64,000 bases of DNA from Lachnospiraceae bacterium UBA7076 (GCA_002493625.1 DKZK01000006.1:32436-96435); one strand, 5' to 3'. Shown: positions 51,942 through 60,493, counted from the first letter of the stretch. Program-made: numbers and translations. The notes: generated from the sequence alone by a model not told the origin.

Positions 51942-53885
51942 ATGAATAAGACGGATAGAATAAAAGAGCTTGTGAATATTTTAAATGAGGCGTCAAAGGC
52001 CTACTATCAGCAGGACAGGGAGATTATGAGCAATTTCGAGTACGACAGGCTTTATGATGAGCTTGCGGCGCTTGAAGAAGAAACGGGCATAAGACTTTCG
52101 GGAAGCCCTACTGCAAGGGTAGGTTACGAGATATTGAGTGAGCTTCCAAAGGAGGCGCATGCGGCGCCGATGCTTTCCCTTGACAAGACAAAGAGCGTGG
52201 AGAATCTGGGAGAGTGGCTTGGCGATAAAGAGGGAGTGTTATCGTGGAAGCTTGACGGGCTTACGGTTGTGCTTACCTATGAAAACGGAGAGCTTGTAAA
52301 GGCGGTTACAAGAGGAAACGGAGAGGTAGGAGAGGTCATAACAAACAATGCAAGAGTATTTGTCAATATTCCCTCGCGTATTCCATATACGGACACGCTT
52401 GTAATAAGGGGCGAGGCCGTTATAACCTACTCGGAATTTAACAAAATAAACGCCACGATAGAGGATGCGGACGCAAAATACAAAAATCCCAGAAATTTAT
52501 GCAGCGGAAGCGTCAGGCAGCTTAACAACGAGATAACGGCAAAACGAAATGTAAGGTTTTATGCCTTTAACATGCTGGATATAGCGGATGAAAATATTAA
52601 TGCCTCAATGACCAGCAGATTTGATTTTCTTGAGGGGCTTGGCTTTGACGTTGTGTGGCATATGAAGATCACGAAGGACAGCATGCAGGACGCCGTAAAA
52701 ATCTTTGCGGATAAAATTGCCGAAAATGATGTACCCTCAGACGGACTTGTGCTTTCCTATGATGATGTTGCCTACGGAAGAAGTCTTGGCGTAACCTCAA
52801 AATTTCCAAGAGACTCCATCGCCTTTAAATGGGCGGACGAGGAGGCGGAGACAGAGCTTCTTGAGGTTGAGTGGAGCCCGTCAAGAACGGGGCTTATCAA
52901 TCCCGTAGCCATATTTAAGCCGGTATTTCTGGAGGGAACCTCCGTAAGCCGCGCAAGCATACACAACGTAAGCATTGTAAAGCAGCTTGCCCTTGGGATA
53001 GGAGACACGATAAAGGTATACAAGGCAAATATGATTATTCCGCAGATAAGCGAAAATCTTACGAGAAGCGGAAAGCTTGTAATACCGGACGTCTGTCCTG
53101 CCTGTGGAAAAGAGGCGGTCGTAAAAAATGAAAATCAGGTGGAAACGCTTTATTGTCCCAATGCTTCATGTCCTGCAAAGCAGATAAAGCTTTTTACGCA
53201 TTTTGTGTCAAGAAATGCAATGAATATTGAGGGACTTTCCGAGCAGACACTTGAAAAATTTATTGAAAAGGGCTTTATAGAGGATTTCAGCGACATATAC
53301 AGACTGGAGCGCTTCTGTGAGGAGATAGTAACCTTGGAGGGCTTTGGCGAAAAATCCTATGAAAATATTATAAGCTCAATTGATGCTTCAAGAAATACAA
53401 CCTTCAACCGCGTCCTTTACGGAATTGGAATAATAAATGTTGGAAATGCAACGGCAAAGCTTATTTGCAGACATTTCAAAAACAATATAGAGGATATAAT
53501 AAACGCGGATGTGGAGGAGCTTACGGAGATAAAGGACATAGGCGAAGTTATTGCAGAGGGAATTGTTGCATATTTTGCAGATGAAGCTAACGTAAGCCGC
53601 CTCAGGGAGCTTTTGGGTGAGCTTAACATTGTGGAGGAGGAAAACAATACCCCTCAGGATCTGGAGGGCAAAACCTTCGTTATAACCGGCTCCCTCAATG
53701 CCTTTGCCAACAGGGATGAATTAAAGAAGCTGATTGAGGACAGGGGCGGAAGGGTTGCAGGAAGCGTTTCCGCAAAGACAAGTTATTTAATCAACAATGA
53801 CGTGACATCCAATTCCTCAAAAAACAAAAAAGCAAAATCACTTGGTGTTCCGATAATTTCGGAAGATGATTTCTTGAAGTTATAG
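51942..53885 (+). CDS. ligA: LigA, NAD-dependent DNA ligase
   Basis: 647 residues. Domain Ia (~1-65), adenylation domain with nucleophile Lys in SWKLDGLTVVL, OB fold, a four-cysteine zinc finger (CPACGK ... CPNASCPAK), helix-hairpin-helix repeats (~430-570) and a C-terminal BRCT domain (~575-647, GKTFVITGSLN). Seals nicks in replication and repair. Slightly shorter than E. coli LigA (671) but complete. A large palindromic repeat follows the stop codon by about 10 nt. Confidence 0.96.
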   Translation: MNKTDRIKELVNILNEASKAYYQQDREIMSNFEYDRLYDELAALEEETGIRLSGSPTARVGYEILSELPKEAHAAPMLSLDKTKSVENLGEWLGDKEGVLSWKLDGLTVVLTYENGELVKAVTRGNGEVGEVITNNARVFVNIPSRIPYTDTLVIRGEAVITYSEFNKINATIEDADAKYKNPRNLCSGSVRQLNNEITAKRNVRFYAFNMLDIADENINASMTSRFDFLEGLGFDVVWHMKITKDSMQDAVKIFADKIAENDVPSDGLVLSYDDVAYGRSLGVTSKFPRDSIAFKWADEEAETELLEVEWSPSRTGLINPVAIFKPVFLEGTSVSRASIHNVSIVKQLALGIGDTIKVYKANMIIPQISENLTRSGKLVIPDVCPACGKEAVVKNENQVETLYCPNASCPAKQIKLFTHFVSRNAMNIEGLSEQTLEKFIEKGFIEDFSDIYRLERFCEEIVTLEGFGEKSYENIISSIDASRNTTFNRVLYGIGIINVGNATAKLICRHFKNNIEDIINADVEELTEIKDIGEVIAEGIVAYFADEANVSRLRELLGELNIVEEENNTPQDLEGKTFVITGSLNAFANRDELKKLIEDRGGRVAGSVSAKTSYLINNDVTSNSSKNKKAKSLGVPIISEDDFLKL

Positions 53886-53895
53886 TAAAAAAGTG

Positions 53896-53977
53896 ATATA
53901 TAATAGACATAAGCAAAATTCTGCTTTTTGCAAACATCCGTTGTACAATATTGCGTTTGCTTATGTCTATTATATAT
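53896..53977. repeat. Family-2 palindromic element, copy J, between ligA and metA
   Basis: A perfect 22-bp inverted repeat (53896-53917 and 53956-53977; core TAATAGACATAAGC and its complement) encloses a 38-nt loop containing CATCCGTTGTACAATATTG. The loop matches the complement of the right arm of copy I. It ends 4 nt before the metA RBS, so it is in the metA leader and may also end ligA transcription. Confidence 0.85.
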
Positions 53978-53995
53978 TTAGGGAGGTCAGCAGCT

Positions 53996-54904
53996 ATGCC
54001 TATAAGAATTGACAACGATTTACCGGTAAAGAAAATACTTGAACAGGAAAATATATTTGTGATGGACGAAAACCGCGCCTTAAGTCAGGATATTCGTCCA
54101 CTTGACATTCTCATTTTAAATCTGATGCCCTTAAAGGAGGATGCGGAGCTTCAGCTTTTAAGAAGTCTGTCAAACACGCCCTTACAGGTAAATATTTCAT
54201 TTATAAGAACCGTATCACATGAAGCAAAAAATGCATCCCAGTCGCACCTTGAAAGGTTTTACACGGATTTTAACAGCATAAAGGACAGAAAGTGGGACGG
54301 TCTTATTATTACGGGAGCGCCTGTGGAGACTATGGAATTTGAGGAGGTTGAATACTGGGACGAGCTTACAAAAATCATGGACTGGTCAAAGGACAACGTC
54401 ACCTCAACGCTTCATATATGCTGGGGCGCGCAGGCAGGGCTTTATTACAGATACGGGGTTAAAAAGATAAGGCTGGAAAAGAAATTTTCAGGAGTATACA
54501 AGCATTATACATTTCATAAGAGAACGCCGCTTGTGCGGGGCTTTGACGATTCCTTTCTTGTTCCCCAGTCAAGGTACACGGGCGTGGACAAGGAAGCAAT
54601 CGTAAACAATCCGCTCCTTGAGATTGTTTCGGAATCAAAGATAACGGGACCATACCTTATCATTGCGGAGGCGGGTAAGAACATATTTGTGACGGGACAT
54701 CCGGAATATGATACCATGACCCTTGACCAGGAGTATAAAAGAGATTTGGCAAAGGGTATCAACCCTGACATTCCGGTTAATTATTACCCTGACGACAATC
54801 CGGAAAATAAACCGATTAAATCATGGAGATGCCACGCAAATACGCTCTATACAAACTGGCTCAATTATTATGTATATCAGCAGACGCCTTATGATTGGTG
54901 TTAA
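53996..54904 (+). CDS. metA: MetA, homoserine O-acyltransferase (probably acetyl-CoA using)
   Basis: 302 residues from ATG 53996, which has gggagg 9 nt upstream; an in-frame ATG at 53951 lies in the palindrome. Catalytic Cys142 is in LHICWGAQAG; also MPIRIDNDLPVKKIL. Residue 111 is Glu in GAPVE; in studied MetA proteins Glu here goes with acetyl-CoA and Gly with succinyl-CoA, so O-acetylhomoserine is predicted. First step of methionine synthesis from homoserine. No SAM riboswitch was recognised upstream. Confidence 0.93.
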   Translation: MPIRIDNDLPVKKILEQENIFVMDENRALSQDIRPLDILILNLMPLKEDAELQLLRSLSNTPLQVNISFIRTVSHEAKNASQSHLERFYTDFNSIKDRKWDGLIITGAPVETMEFEEVEYWDELTKIMDWSKDNVTSTLHICWGAQAGLYYRYGVKKIRLEKKFSGVYKHYTFHKRTPLVRGFDDSFLVPQSRYTGVDKEAIVNNPLLEIVSESKITGPYLIIAEAGKNIFVTGHPEYDTMTLDQEYKRDLAKGINPDIPVNYYPDDNPENKPIKSWRCHANTLYTNWLNYYVYQQTPYDWC

Positions 54905-54932
54905 AAAAATCTTCACCAATGAAAATGGTGAG

Positions 54933-55082
54933 AATAAGGAGCTGTCGCAATAAGGATTTTAATTCTCTTTTATGATGCATGTTTAACAAAGAACGCTTCA
55001 ACGTGTTACTTAACTTCCGCTTTCTTTGTTTAAAATGCATAGCTGCTAAGAAAACAATTCCTTATTGCGACAGCCCCTTATT
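54933..55082. repeat. Family-1 palindromic element, copy F (about 150 bp)
   Basis: Outer arms AATAAGGAGCTGTCGCAATAAGG and CCTTATTGCGACAGCCCCTTATT (each written to be paired) continue inward through ATGCATGTTTAA/TTTAAAATGCAT and AACAAAGAACGC/CTTTCTTTGTT. The central part closely matches copy E. It lies between convergent genes metA and the XRE regulator, and includes the regulator's stop codon (55078-55080). Confidence 0.85.
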
Positions 55083-55434
55083 TTGATGACTCATTTAATA
55101 AATCAATTAATTCAATTACATGTTGTTTTTTATCATTCGATAATTTGTAAAATTTTTCTACGGAATCGAGCAATTTTTTATCATGTTTTAATGTTATAAG
55201 CAATTTTTCTTGTTCATTATATTCCGATAATTTGCTTTTGGATTCTTTTCCGGTCATAAGGTAGTCAAGTGTTACACCAAAATAATCAGCTATTTTTTGC
55301 ATTTTATCTTGTTTTGGGGTACTTCTGCCCATTTTCCAATCAGTAAGTGTTGAGGAGGATATACCGGTAGCCTTAGAAACATCAAATGGTTTTAATCCAT
55401 TTTTTTTAAGTAATTCCTGAAAAATTGCATACAT
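55078..55434 (-). CDS. XRE-family transcriptional regulator
   Basis: About 118 residues. An N-terminal HTH_3 domain (FDVSKATGISSSTLTDWKMG, then KIADYFGVTLDYLMTG) is followed by a ~55-residue helical, charged tail. ATG at 55434 is chosen because aaagggaag lies just before it; a TTG at 55452 would overlap that RBS. It is divergent from a second XRE gene, with repeated CGGAAAA sites between them, suggesting mutual or self repression. The stop codon is supplied from inside repeat copy F, so insertion of the repeat may have trimmed the C-terminus. Confidence 0.85.
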   Translation of the reverse strand: MYAIFQELLKKNGLKPFDVSKATGISSSTLTDWKMGRSTPKQDKMQKIADYFGVTLDYLMTGKESKSKLSEYNEQEKLLITLKHDKKLLDSVEKFYKLSNDKKQHVIELIDLLNESSK

Positions 55435-55460
55435 AATCTTCCCTTTCTGCAAATAAATCT

Positions 55461-55640
55461 CGGAAAATAGAAAAATTGAGTTGACAATTTCGGAAAACCA
55501 TATTAATATAAAATATATTTATTACGGAAAACCGAGAAAACAAATAAAAACTAAGATTTATTTTGCTTTTTTATTATAAGTAATATGACAATTATTATTA
55601 TAACGGTTTTCCGTAATTGGTCAAGTATTTTACGGAAAGG
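55461..55640. promoter_or_regulatory. Cluster of CGGAAAACC operator-like sites between divergent XRE genes
   Basis: Five related sites: CGGAAAA at 55461, CGGAAAACC at 55491, CGGAAAACCG at 55525, the reverse CGGTTTTCCG at 55604 and CGGAAAGG at 55633. The third and fourth are inverted copies of each other. One lies within the spacer of the promoter at 55481-55509 and one overlaps the RBS of the downstream gene, as expected of repressor operators. Confidence 0.65.
55481..55509 (+). promoter_or_regulatory. Strong promoter toward the second XRE gene
   Basis: Perfect TTGACA (55481-55486), 17-nt spacer and TAATAT (55504-55509). An operator-like CGGAAAACC occupies the spacer, so a bound repressor would block polymerase. 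Confidence 0.7.
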
Positions 55641-55649
55641 AGTGGTTTT

Positions 55650-55856
55650 GTGAGAAATAAAGAAAATAATTCGTACATAAAATTTGAGGAATTATTAAAG
55701 GAAAACAAAATGAATATACCTGAAGTGGCTAAAATTTTGAATATTCCTATTATGTCATTGTATGATTGGAAGAATGGGAAAAGTAGACCTAAACTTGAAA
55801 AATTGCTTAAGATTGCGAAATTGTTTAATGTTGATGTTTCTGAGTTTACAGAGTAA
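55650..55856 (+). CDS. Small XRE-family (Cro-like) regulator
   Basis: About 68 residues, only an HTH domain: FEELLKENKMNIPEVAKILN, then SLYDWKNGKSRPKLEKLLKIA and a short tail. GTG at 55650 is chosen with ggaaaggagtgg just upstream. It faces away from the larger XRE gene across shared operator sites, a layout like phage cI/cro pairs. No other phage genes are nearby. What else it regulates is unknown; the zinc-ribbon membrane protein downstream is a candidate. Confidence 0.75.
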   Translation: MRNKENNSYIKFEELLKENKMNIPEVAKILNIPIMSLYDWKNGKSRPKLEKLLKIAKLFNVDVSEFTE

Positions 55857-55998
55857 TTGAACATGAAAAAAACAAAAAACATGTCAGTTCTATATTTGCT
55901 ACTGCGATTTCTTTGTTGCGATAATATACGTAGTACATGTGACGGTAACATGTTGTTTTTATAACATAATTCTTGAAAATATACAGGAGGATTTTGAA

Positions 55999-56658
55999 AT
56001 GCCAAAAGAAAAGCCAGAGACAAAATTTTGCAGGCACTGCAAGACAGAAATCCCATATGGAGCAAGGGTATGTCCGAATTGCAGGAAGAAACAGGGGGGT
56101 GTGATGAAATGGGTTATTATTGCGATTGTTCTCATCTGCATTATCGGAGCGGCGGCAAAAGGTGGTAATGACAGCAATGAGCCGTCAAAAGTCGGAGACA
56201 CAAGTGCGGATGCGACAAGTGGCTCTATTGAAACGCAACCCGACCCCAAAGAAGATCAAAAGGAAACAGTGTTCAGAAAGGGAGAGATTGCAGAATTAAA
56301 CGGTGTACAGGTAACATTGCTGGATTACAAAGAAAGTTCTGGAAGTGAATGGAACAAACCGACAGAAGGCAATATATTTCTCATGGTAGAATTTGAGATT
56401 GCGAACAATACAGACAAGGAGTTGTCAATCAGCAGTATGATGAGTTTTGACGCATACGCCGATGATTATGCATTAAATTATTCTCTTTCCGCACTGGTGG
56501 AAAAGGAAGGAAACCAGCTTGACGGAACGGTTGCCGCAGGAAAAAAACTAAAAGGATGGATTGGTTGGGAAGTTCCAAAGGATTATAAAAATGTAGAAAT
56601 TCACTTTACAGACAATGTTTGGAGCAATAATAAATTTGTTTTCTTGATTGAAAAATAA
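55999..56658 (+). CDS. Zinc-ribbon, membrane-anchored protein with DUF4352-like ectodomain
   Basis: About 219 residues from ATG 55999 (aggagg upstream). An N-terminal zinc ribbon has four Cys in two pairs (FCRHCKTEI and VCPNCRKK), then a membrane helix (~37-55), a Ser/Asp/Glu-rich linker and a ~115-residue immunoglobulin-like DUF4352/telokin-type domain (VQVTLLDYKESS, FLMVEFEIANNTDKEL). Such proteins are common surface lipoprotein-like proteins in Firmicutes with unknown ligands. It lies 142 nt after the small regulator, and converges with the flippase gene. Confidence 0.75.
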   Translation: MPKEKPETKFCRHCKTEIPYGARVCPNCRKKQGGVMKWVIIAIVLICIIGAAAKGGNDSNEPSKVGDTSADATSGSIETQPDPKEDQKETVFRKGEIAELNGVQVTLLDYKESSGSEWNKPTEGNIFLMVEFEIANNTDKELSISSMMSFDAYADDYALNYSLSALVEKEGNQLDGTVAAGKKLKGWIGWEVPKDYKNVEIHFTDNVWSNNKFVFLIEK

Positions 56659-56706
56659 TTAAATGAAGATGAATTTTTAGAGGAAATGACAAATGAGGAA
56701 ATGTAA

Positions 56707-58086
56707 TCATTCTTCTGCTAAAGTGTCCTTCTTCCGGCAAAAATGTACGGCGACGGCAAGCATGCTTATGTCAAGGAGCAGGTAGCTCAAGGTCATGCCG
56801 AGAAAATATGCGGTTATTCCATATGTGGGAACGAGGGTAACGGTTATGATAATACGAACTACAAGTCCCGCAACATTTATCATAAGATTGCCAAAGGCTT
56901 TTCCCATTCCGTTCAGTATGGCGGACATATTTCCCGACATGTATATAAACGGACAAAGAAAGCTTATTTTCTGTAAAAGCACGCCGGCATATTCATTTTT
57001 GAATGTAAAAATACATAAGACTTTTCCGAAAACCATATAAAAGCCCCATGCTAAAATTCCCAAAGCGAAGCAGAACATGAGGCTTTTTTTAATTGCCTCA
57101 ACAATAAGAGGGCGGTTGCTTTTTGCCCTTGCATATGACACGGCAGGGAGGAGCATGGTTGAGAGCGATGTGGTTATGGTTGCAGGAAACAGCAGGAAAG
57201 GAATAACGATTCCTGTTATAATTCCATATATTTCCATTGATTTATCGCTGTTCATGTAATAGTAAAAAAGCATGGCAGGAATAAGGATAGTCTCAAGGCT
57301 TGAAAAAAGTGTAAGCATAAGATTATTTGTGGTGATAGGTATTGCGTCCATAATATAGGGCTTTAATATTCCGGAAGCGTTGTCCTCTGAATATCCGGAG
57401 GACTTATTTTTTTGCGCTTCGCCGGATTTTTCCGTGTCTTTAACCACAGGCATATATTTATTTTTATTGACAAGAAAGAAGCACACTGACATAAATGTAG
57501 CGGCAATTTCTCCTGCAACAACGGCTATAACGGCAAGTCTTGCATCCGGTCTGCCTGATGTCCACATATAGGCAAGAAACATTCCCGTGCCTATCCGGAC
57601 TATCTGTTCGAACAGGTTTGTGATACCCTGAAATCCGGGTTTATCCACACCAACAAAAAAAGCGTTGATTCCTGCCTTCAGTGCGATAAAGGGAATTGCG
57701 ATTATTATAGTTCTGAGCAGCGGTATGCAGTCGCTGTTTTTTAAAATGTTTGTACATAAAAATCCGGAAAAAAGGTATAAAAATGAGCATACGATAAGAC
57801 CTGCGCCTATGGACAGCAAAAAACACAATCCGCATATGCGTTTCATGGAACGATGCTTATTCTGTCCGAGAAAATAAGATATGTGCTTTGTAAGCGCTGT
57901 GGCAAGACCGGAACAGGATATGGAAAAGGCGAGAACGTAAAGCGGAAAAACAAGCTGATAAATTCCGATTTCCTTTACACCTATTGTCCGTGTTAAGAAT
58001 ATTCTATTATAGAATCCTAAAAATTTTGTGGCTATACCTGCGATGGTTAATATTAAGGTGCCTTTAATAATTGTTTTTTTTGACAA
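56707..58086 (-). CDS. SpoVB/MATE-like polysaccharide (lipid-linked) flippase
   Basis: 459 residues with about 12-14 membrane segments. The N-terminal KGTLILTIAGIATKFLGFYNRIFL block and GIYQLVFPLY are typical of the SpoVB/RfbX oligosaccharide-flippase group (MurJ/MATE superfamily). It would move lipid-linked glycans across the membrane, for cell wall or, in spore formers, cortex synthesis. A hydrophilic loop (~residues 220-240) separates the two halves. Expressed from the minus strand, divergent from the cysteine desulfurase. Confidence 0.85.
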   Translation of the reverse strand: MSKKTIIKGTLILTIAGIATKFLGFYNRIFLTRTIGVKEIGIYQLVFPLYVLAFSISCSGLATALTKHISYFLGQNKHRSMKRICGLCFLLSIGAGLIVCSFLYLFSGFLCTNILKNSDCIPLLRTIIIAIPFIALKAGINAFFVGVDKPGFQGITNLFEQIVRIGTGMFLAYMWTSGRPDARLAVIAVVAGEIAATFMSVCFFLVNKNKYMPVVKDTEKSGEAQKNKSSGYSEDNASGILKPYIMDAIPITTNNLMLTLFSSLETILIPAMLFYYYMNSDKSMEIYGIITGIVIPFLLFPATITTSLSTMLLPAVSYARAKSNRPLIVEAIKKSLMFCFALGILAWGFYMVFGKVLCIFTFKNEYAGVLLQKISFLCPFIYMSGNMSAILNGMGKAFGNLMINVAGLVVRIIITVTLVPTYGITAYFLGMTLSYLLLDISMLAVAVHFCRKKDTLAEE

Positions 58087-58204
58087 GCTGACATCCTAAA
58101 GCTGCTCTTGATTTAAAATATATTAAGAAAGCGGCATTAATATTACAGGAAAATGGCTGTTTGATTGTCACAATGTATAAAATAAAAGAGGAGTAAACAA
58201 AGTA

Positions 58205-59383
58205 ATGGATAATATAATTTATATGGATAATGCAGCTACAACAAGGACGCATCCGGAGGTTCTGGCGGAAATGATACCATATTTTTCCAGATTGTATGGC
58301 AATCCTTCCAGCATATACGGATTTTCCGAAGGCAGCAGGGCGGTTATGGAAAGTGCGAGAAAAAAAATTGCATTATCCCTTAATACAGAGCCGGAAAGCA
58401 TATATTTTACGGCAGGAGGCTCGGAGGCCGACAACTGGGCGCTTATGGAGACGGCAAAAGCCTATTCGGGCAGAGGAAGACACATCATAACGTCAAAAAT
58501 AGAGCATCACGCCATAATTCATACATGTGAAGCGCTTAAAAAATGTGGATTTGAGGTGACATATGTAAATGTGGATGAAAACGGAATTATAAAGCTTGAT
58601 GAGCTTGTAAGGGCAATCAGACCCGATACAATTTTAATATCCGTAATGTTTGCAAACAATGAAATCGGAAGTATACAGCCTATAAAGGAAATAGGAGAAA
58701 TAGCACATAGCAGGGGAATATGGTTCCATACGGATGCAGTGCAGGCGTACGGTCATCTTCCCATAGATGTAAAAGAATTAAAAATTGATATGCTGTCCGC
58801 AAGCGGGCATAAGCTGAACGGACCTAAGGGTATAGGCTTTTTGTATGTAAGTGAGAAAATGAACATTGGTAGCTTTATACATGGGGGAGCTCAGGAGAGA
58901 GGCATGCGTGCAGGAACGGAAAATGTTCCGGGCATAGCAGGACTTGGCAAGGCAGTGGAAATTGCCGGAAAAACAATGCGGGAAAGAGCGGCATATGAGA
59001 GAAATTTAAGAGATTATATGATTAACAAAATTATGAATACAATACCATATGCAAGAGTAAATGGGCACATGACAAACAGACTGCCCAATAACACAAACTT
59101 CAGCTTTCAGTTTGTGGAGGGGGAATCGCTTCTTATCATGCTTGACATGAACGGTATATGTGCATCAACAGGCTCCGCCTGTACATCTTCATCCAAGAAT
59201 CCTTCCCATGTGCTTACGGCAATCGGATTGCCGGAGGACATTGCAAGCGGTTCACTGCGGCTTACAATCAGTCACGAAACGACAAAGAGGGAAGTGGATA
59301 TTGTATGTAGCAGACTTGCAGAAATTATAAAAAAGCTCAGGAGTATGTCGCCGCAATATGAGGATTTTCTGTTACATGGGTAA
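58205..59383 (+). CDS. Cysteine desulfurase, NifS/IscS family
   Basis: 392 residues, PLP-dependent aminotransferase class V. Features: YMDNAATTRTHPEV at the N-terminus, HHAIIHTCEAL, FHTDAVQAYGHLPID, the PLP-Lys in SASGHKLNGPKGIGF and the catalytic Cys loop STGSACTSSSKNPSHVL. The short loop marks the IscS/NifS group. It releases sulfur for Fe-S clusters or tRNA thiolation. No thiI or iscU gene adjoins it here, so the specific recipient is unknown. RBS aggag. Confidence 0.9.
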   Translation: MDNIIYMDNAATTRTHPEVLAEMIPYFSRLYGNPSSIYGFSEGSRAVMESARKKIALSLNTEPESIYFTAGGSEADNWALMETAKAYSGRGRHIITSKIEHHAIIHTCEALKKCGFEVTYVNVDENGIIKLDELVRAIRPDTILISVMFANNEIGSIQPIKEIGEIAHSRGIWFHTDAVQAYGHLPIDVKELKIDMLSASGHKLNGPKGIGFLYVSEKMNIGSFIHGGAQERGMRAGTENVPGIAGLGKAVEIAGKTMRERAAYERNLRDYMINKIMNTIPYARVNGHMTNRLPNNTNFSFQFVEGESLLIMLDMNGICASTGSACTSSSKNPSHVLTAIGLPEDIASGSLRLTISHETTKREVDIVCSRLAEIIKKLRSMSPQYEDFLLHG

Positions 59384-59400
59384 ATCATGATTTTTGCGCC

Positions 59401-59422
59401 GGAGTTGTCGCAATAAGGATTT
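59401..59422. repeat. Family-1 repeat, copy G (left half)
   Basis: GGAGTTGTCGCAATAAGGATTT equals the left arm of family 1 with one difference; no right arm follows. It lies between the convergent cysteine desulfurase and PHP genes and reaches the PHP stop codon. Confidence 0.65.
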
Positions 59423-60239
59423 ATATTTTTACAAAGGCCGGCTTCTGTTTATCAAAGGTGCAGTAATACTGAAAGCCGTTGTCAAGCAGAAGCTGACGTG
59501 CTCTGTCAAAGCCATATCCCACATGAACCGTGTCGTGGGTGTCGCTGCCGATTGTAATTATCTCACCGCCTGCGTCCTTATAAAGACGGAGGATATCTTT
59601 GTGCGGATGAGGATACGGAAGTCCCTTATAAAGACTGCATGTGTTTATTTCAATGCCGCAGCCATTTTCCACGATAATTTTAATTATTTCCCTTAAAATA
59701 TCCATGTGGTCGGAATATTTAAAGCTTTCATAGTGCTTTCGTCCGTATCTTACAATGTAATCGAGATGTCCGTACACGTTAAATGTGTGGAAGCCCTTAA
59801 CTGTATTTAATATTTCTTCAAAATATCTTCTGTAAGCCTCCATGTCTGTCTTATCCTCAAAATACTCAGGATAATAAGGGTCAAGCTTATCCACAAGATG
59901 TGTGCTGCATATAACAAAATCAAGCTCCGGATGTTTCCTTACATATTCCGCAGCCTTATCTGTAACATCCGGCATAACGCCAAGTTCAACGCCTATCCGA
60001 AGGTCAAAATCCGGTAATGCCAAATGTTTAACATCTGACATAAATTCATAATATTTATCCGTATCTAAATAAAAGTCCATTGTGGGGTCTGCTTTTTGTA
60101 TGGGGAAATCTATATCGTAATGGTCTGTCACGCACATTGAAGTAAGACCGTTTTCTTTTGCATTTTTTATAATATCATGTATATTACTCCGGCAATCGGA
60201 AGAAAATGATGTATGTATGTGATAATCGGGAAAAATCAT
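59421..60239 (-). CDS. PHP-family phosphoesterase (histidinol-phosphatase HisK-like)
   Basis: 272 residues from the ATG at 60239, which has aaggagg 8 nt upstream; a longer frame runs to 60341 but reads through repeat H. PHP metal-binding motifs are present: DYHIHTSFSSDC, VTDHYDID, GVELGV and GSDTHDTVHVGYGF near the end. Members hydrolyse histidinol phosphate or other phosphoesters. No his genes are nearby, so the substrate is uncertain. It is bracketed by a half repeat (G) and a degraded repeat (H). Confidence 0.85.
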   Translation of the reverse strand: MIFPDYHIHTSFSSDCRSNIHDIIKNAKENGLTSMCVTDHYDIDFPIQKADPTMDFYLDTDKYYEFMSDVKHLALPDFDLRIGVELGVMPDVTDKAAEYVRKHPELDFVICSTHLVDKLDPYYPEYFEDKTDMEAYRRYFEEILNTVKGFHTFNVYGHLDYIVRYGRKHYESFKYSDHMDILREIIKIIVENGCGIEINTCSLYKGLPYPHPHKDILRLYKDAGGEIITIGSDTHDTVHVGYGFDRARQLLLDNGFQYYCTFDKQKPAFVKI

Positions 60240-60275
60240 GGTCTGAGCCTCCTTAATCTGAACATGAGCCATTCC

Positions 60276-60337
60276 GGAGCTGTCGCTCTGAGAAGCTTTT
60301 AATATTATACCGTATATAACCTTAGTGCGGCAACCCC
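60276..60337. repeat. Family-1 repeat, copy H (degraded)
   Basis: GGAGCTGTCGC at the left and GTGCGGCAACCCC at the right, with weaker matches between, resemble the two arms of family 1 around a ~30-nt centre. It sits just upstream of the PHP gene. The rest of 60240-60644 holds promoter elements for gapA and no gene. Confidence 0.55.
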
Positions 60338-60464
60338 ACATTACATGATAATTGTATATTTTTTCAAAAGCAATTTCAATTTTTTATATTTAATTCTAAA
60401 TAAATACACGCATAAAGGTGTATAATCATTATGAGTTGTTTTTAATCGAAAAAAGAAGAAAAAA

Positions 60465-60493
60465 TTGACAATTTAACACTTGAATTTTGTACT
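60465..60493 (+). promoter_or_regulatory. Candidate promoter for gapA
   Basis: A perfect TTGACA (60465-60470), 17-nt spacer, and TGTACT (60488-60493), a four-of-six match to the -10. It leaves a leader of about 145 nt before gapA. Confidence 0.4.

Noticed and set aside
54905..55080. Riboswitch or terminator specific to metA
   Set aside because: The hairpin here is repeat copy F, shared with other loci, so it is not specific to methionine genes.
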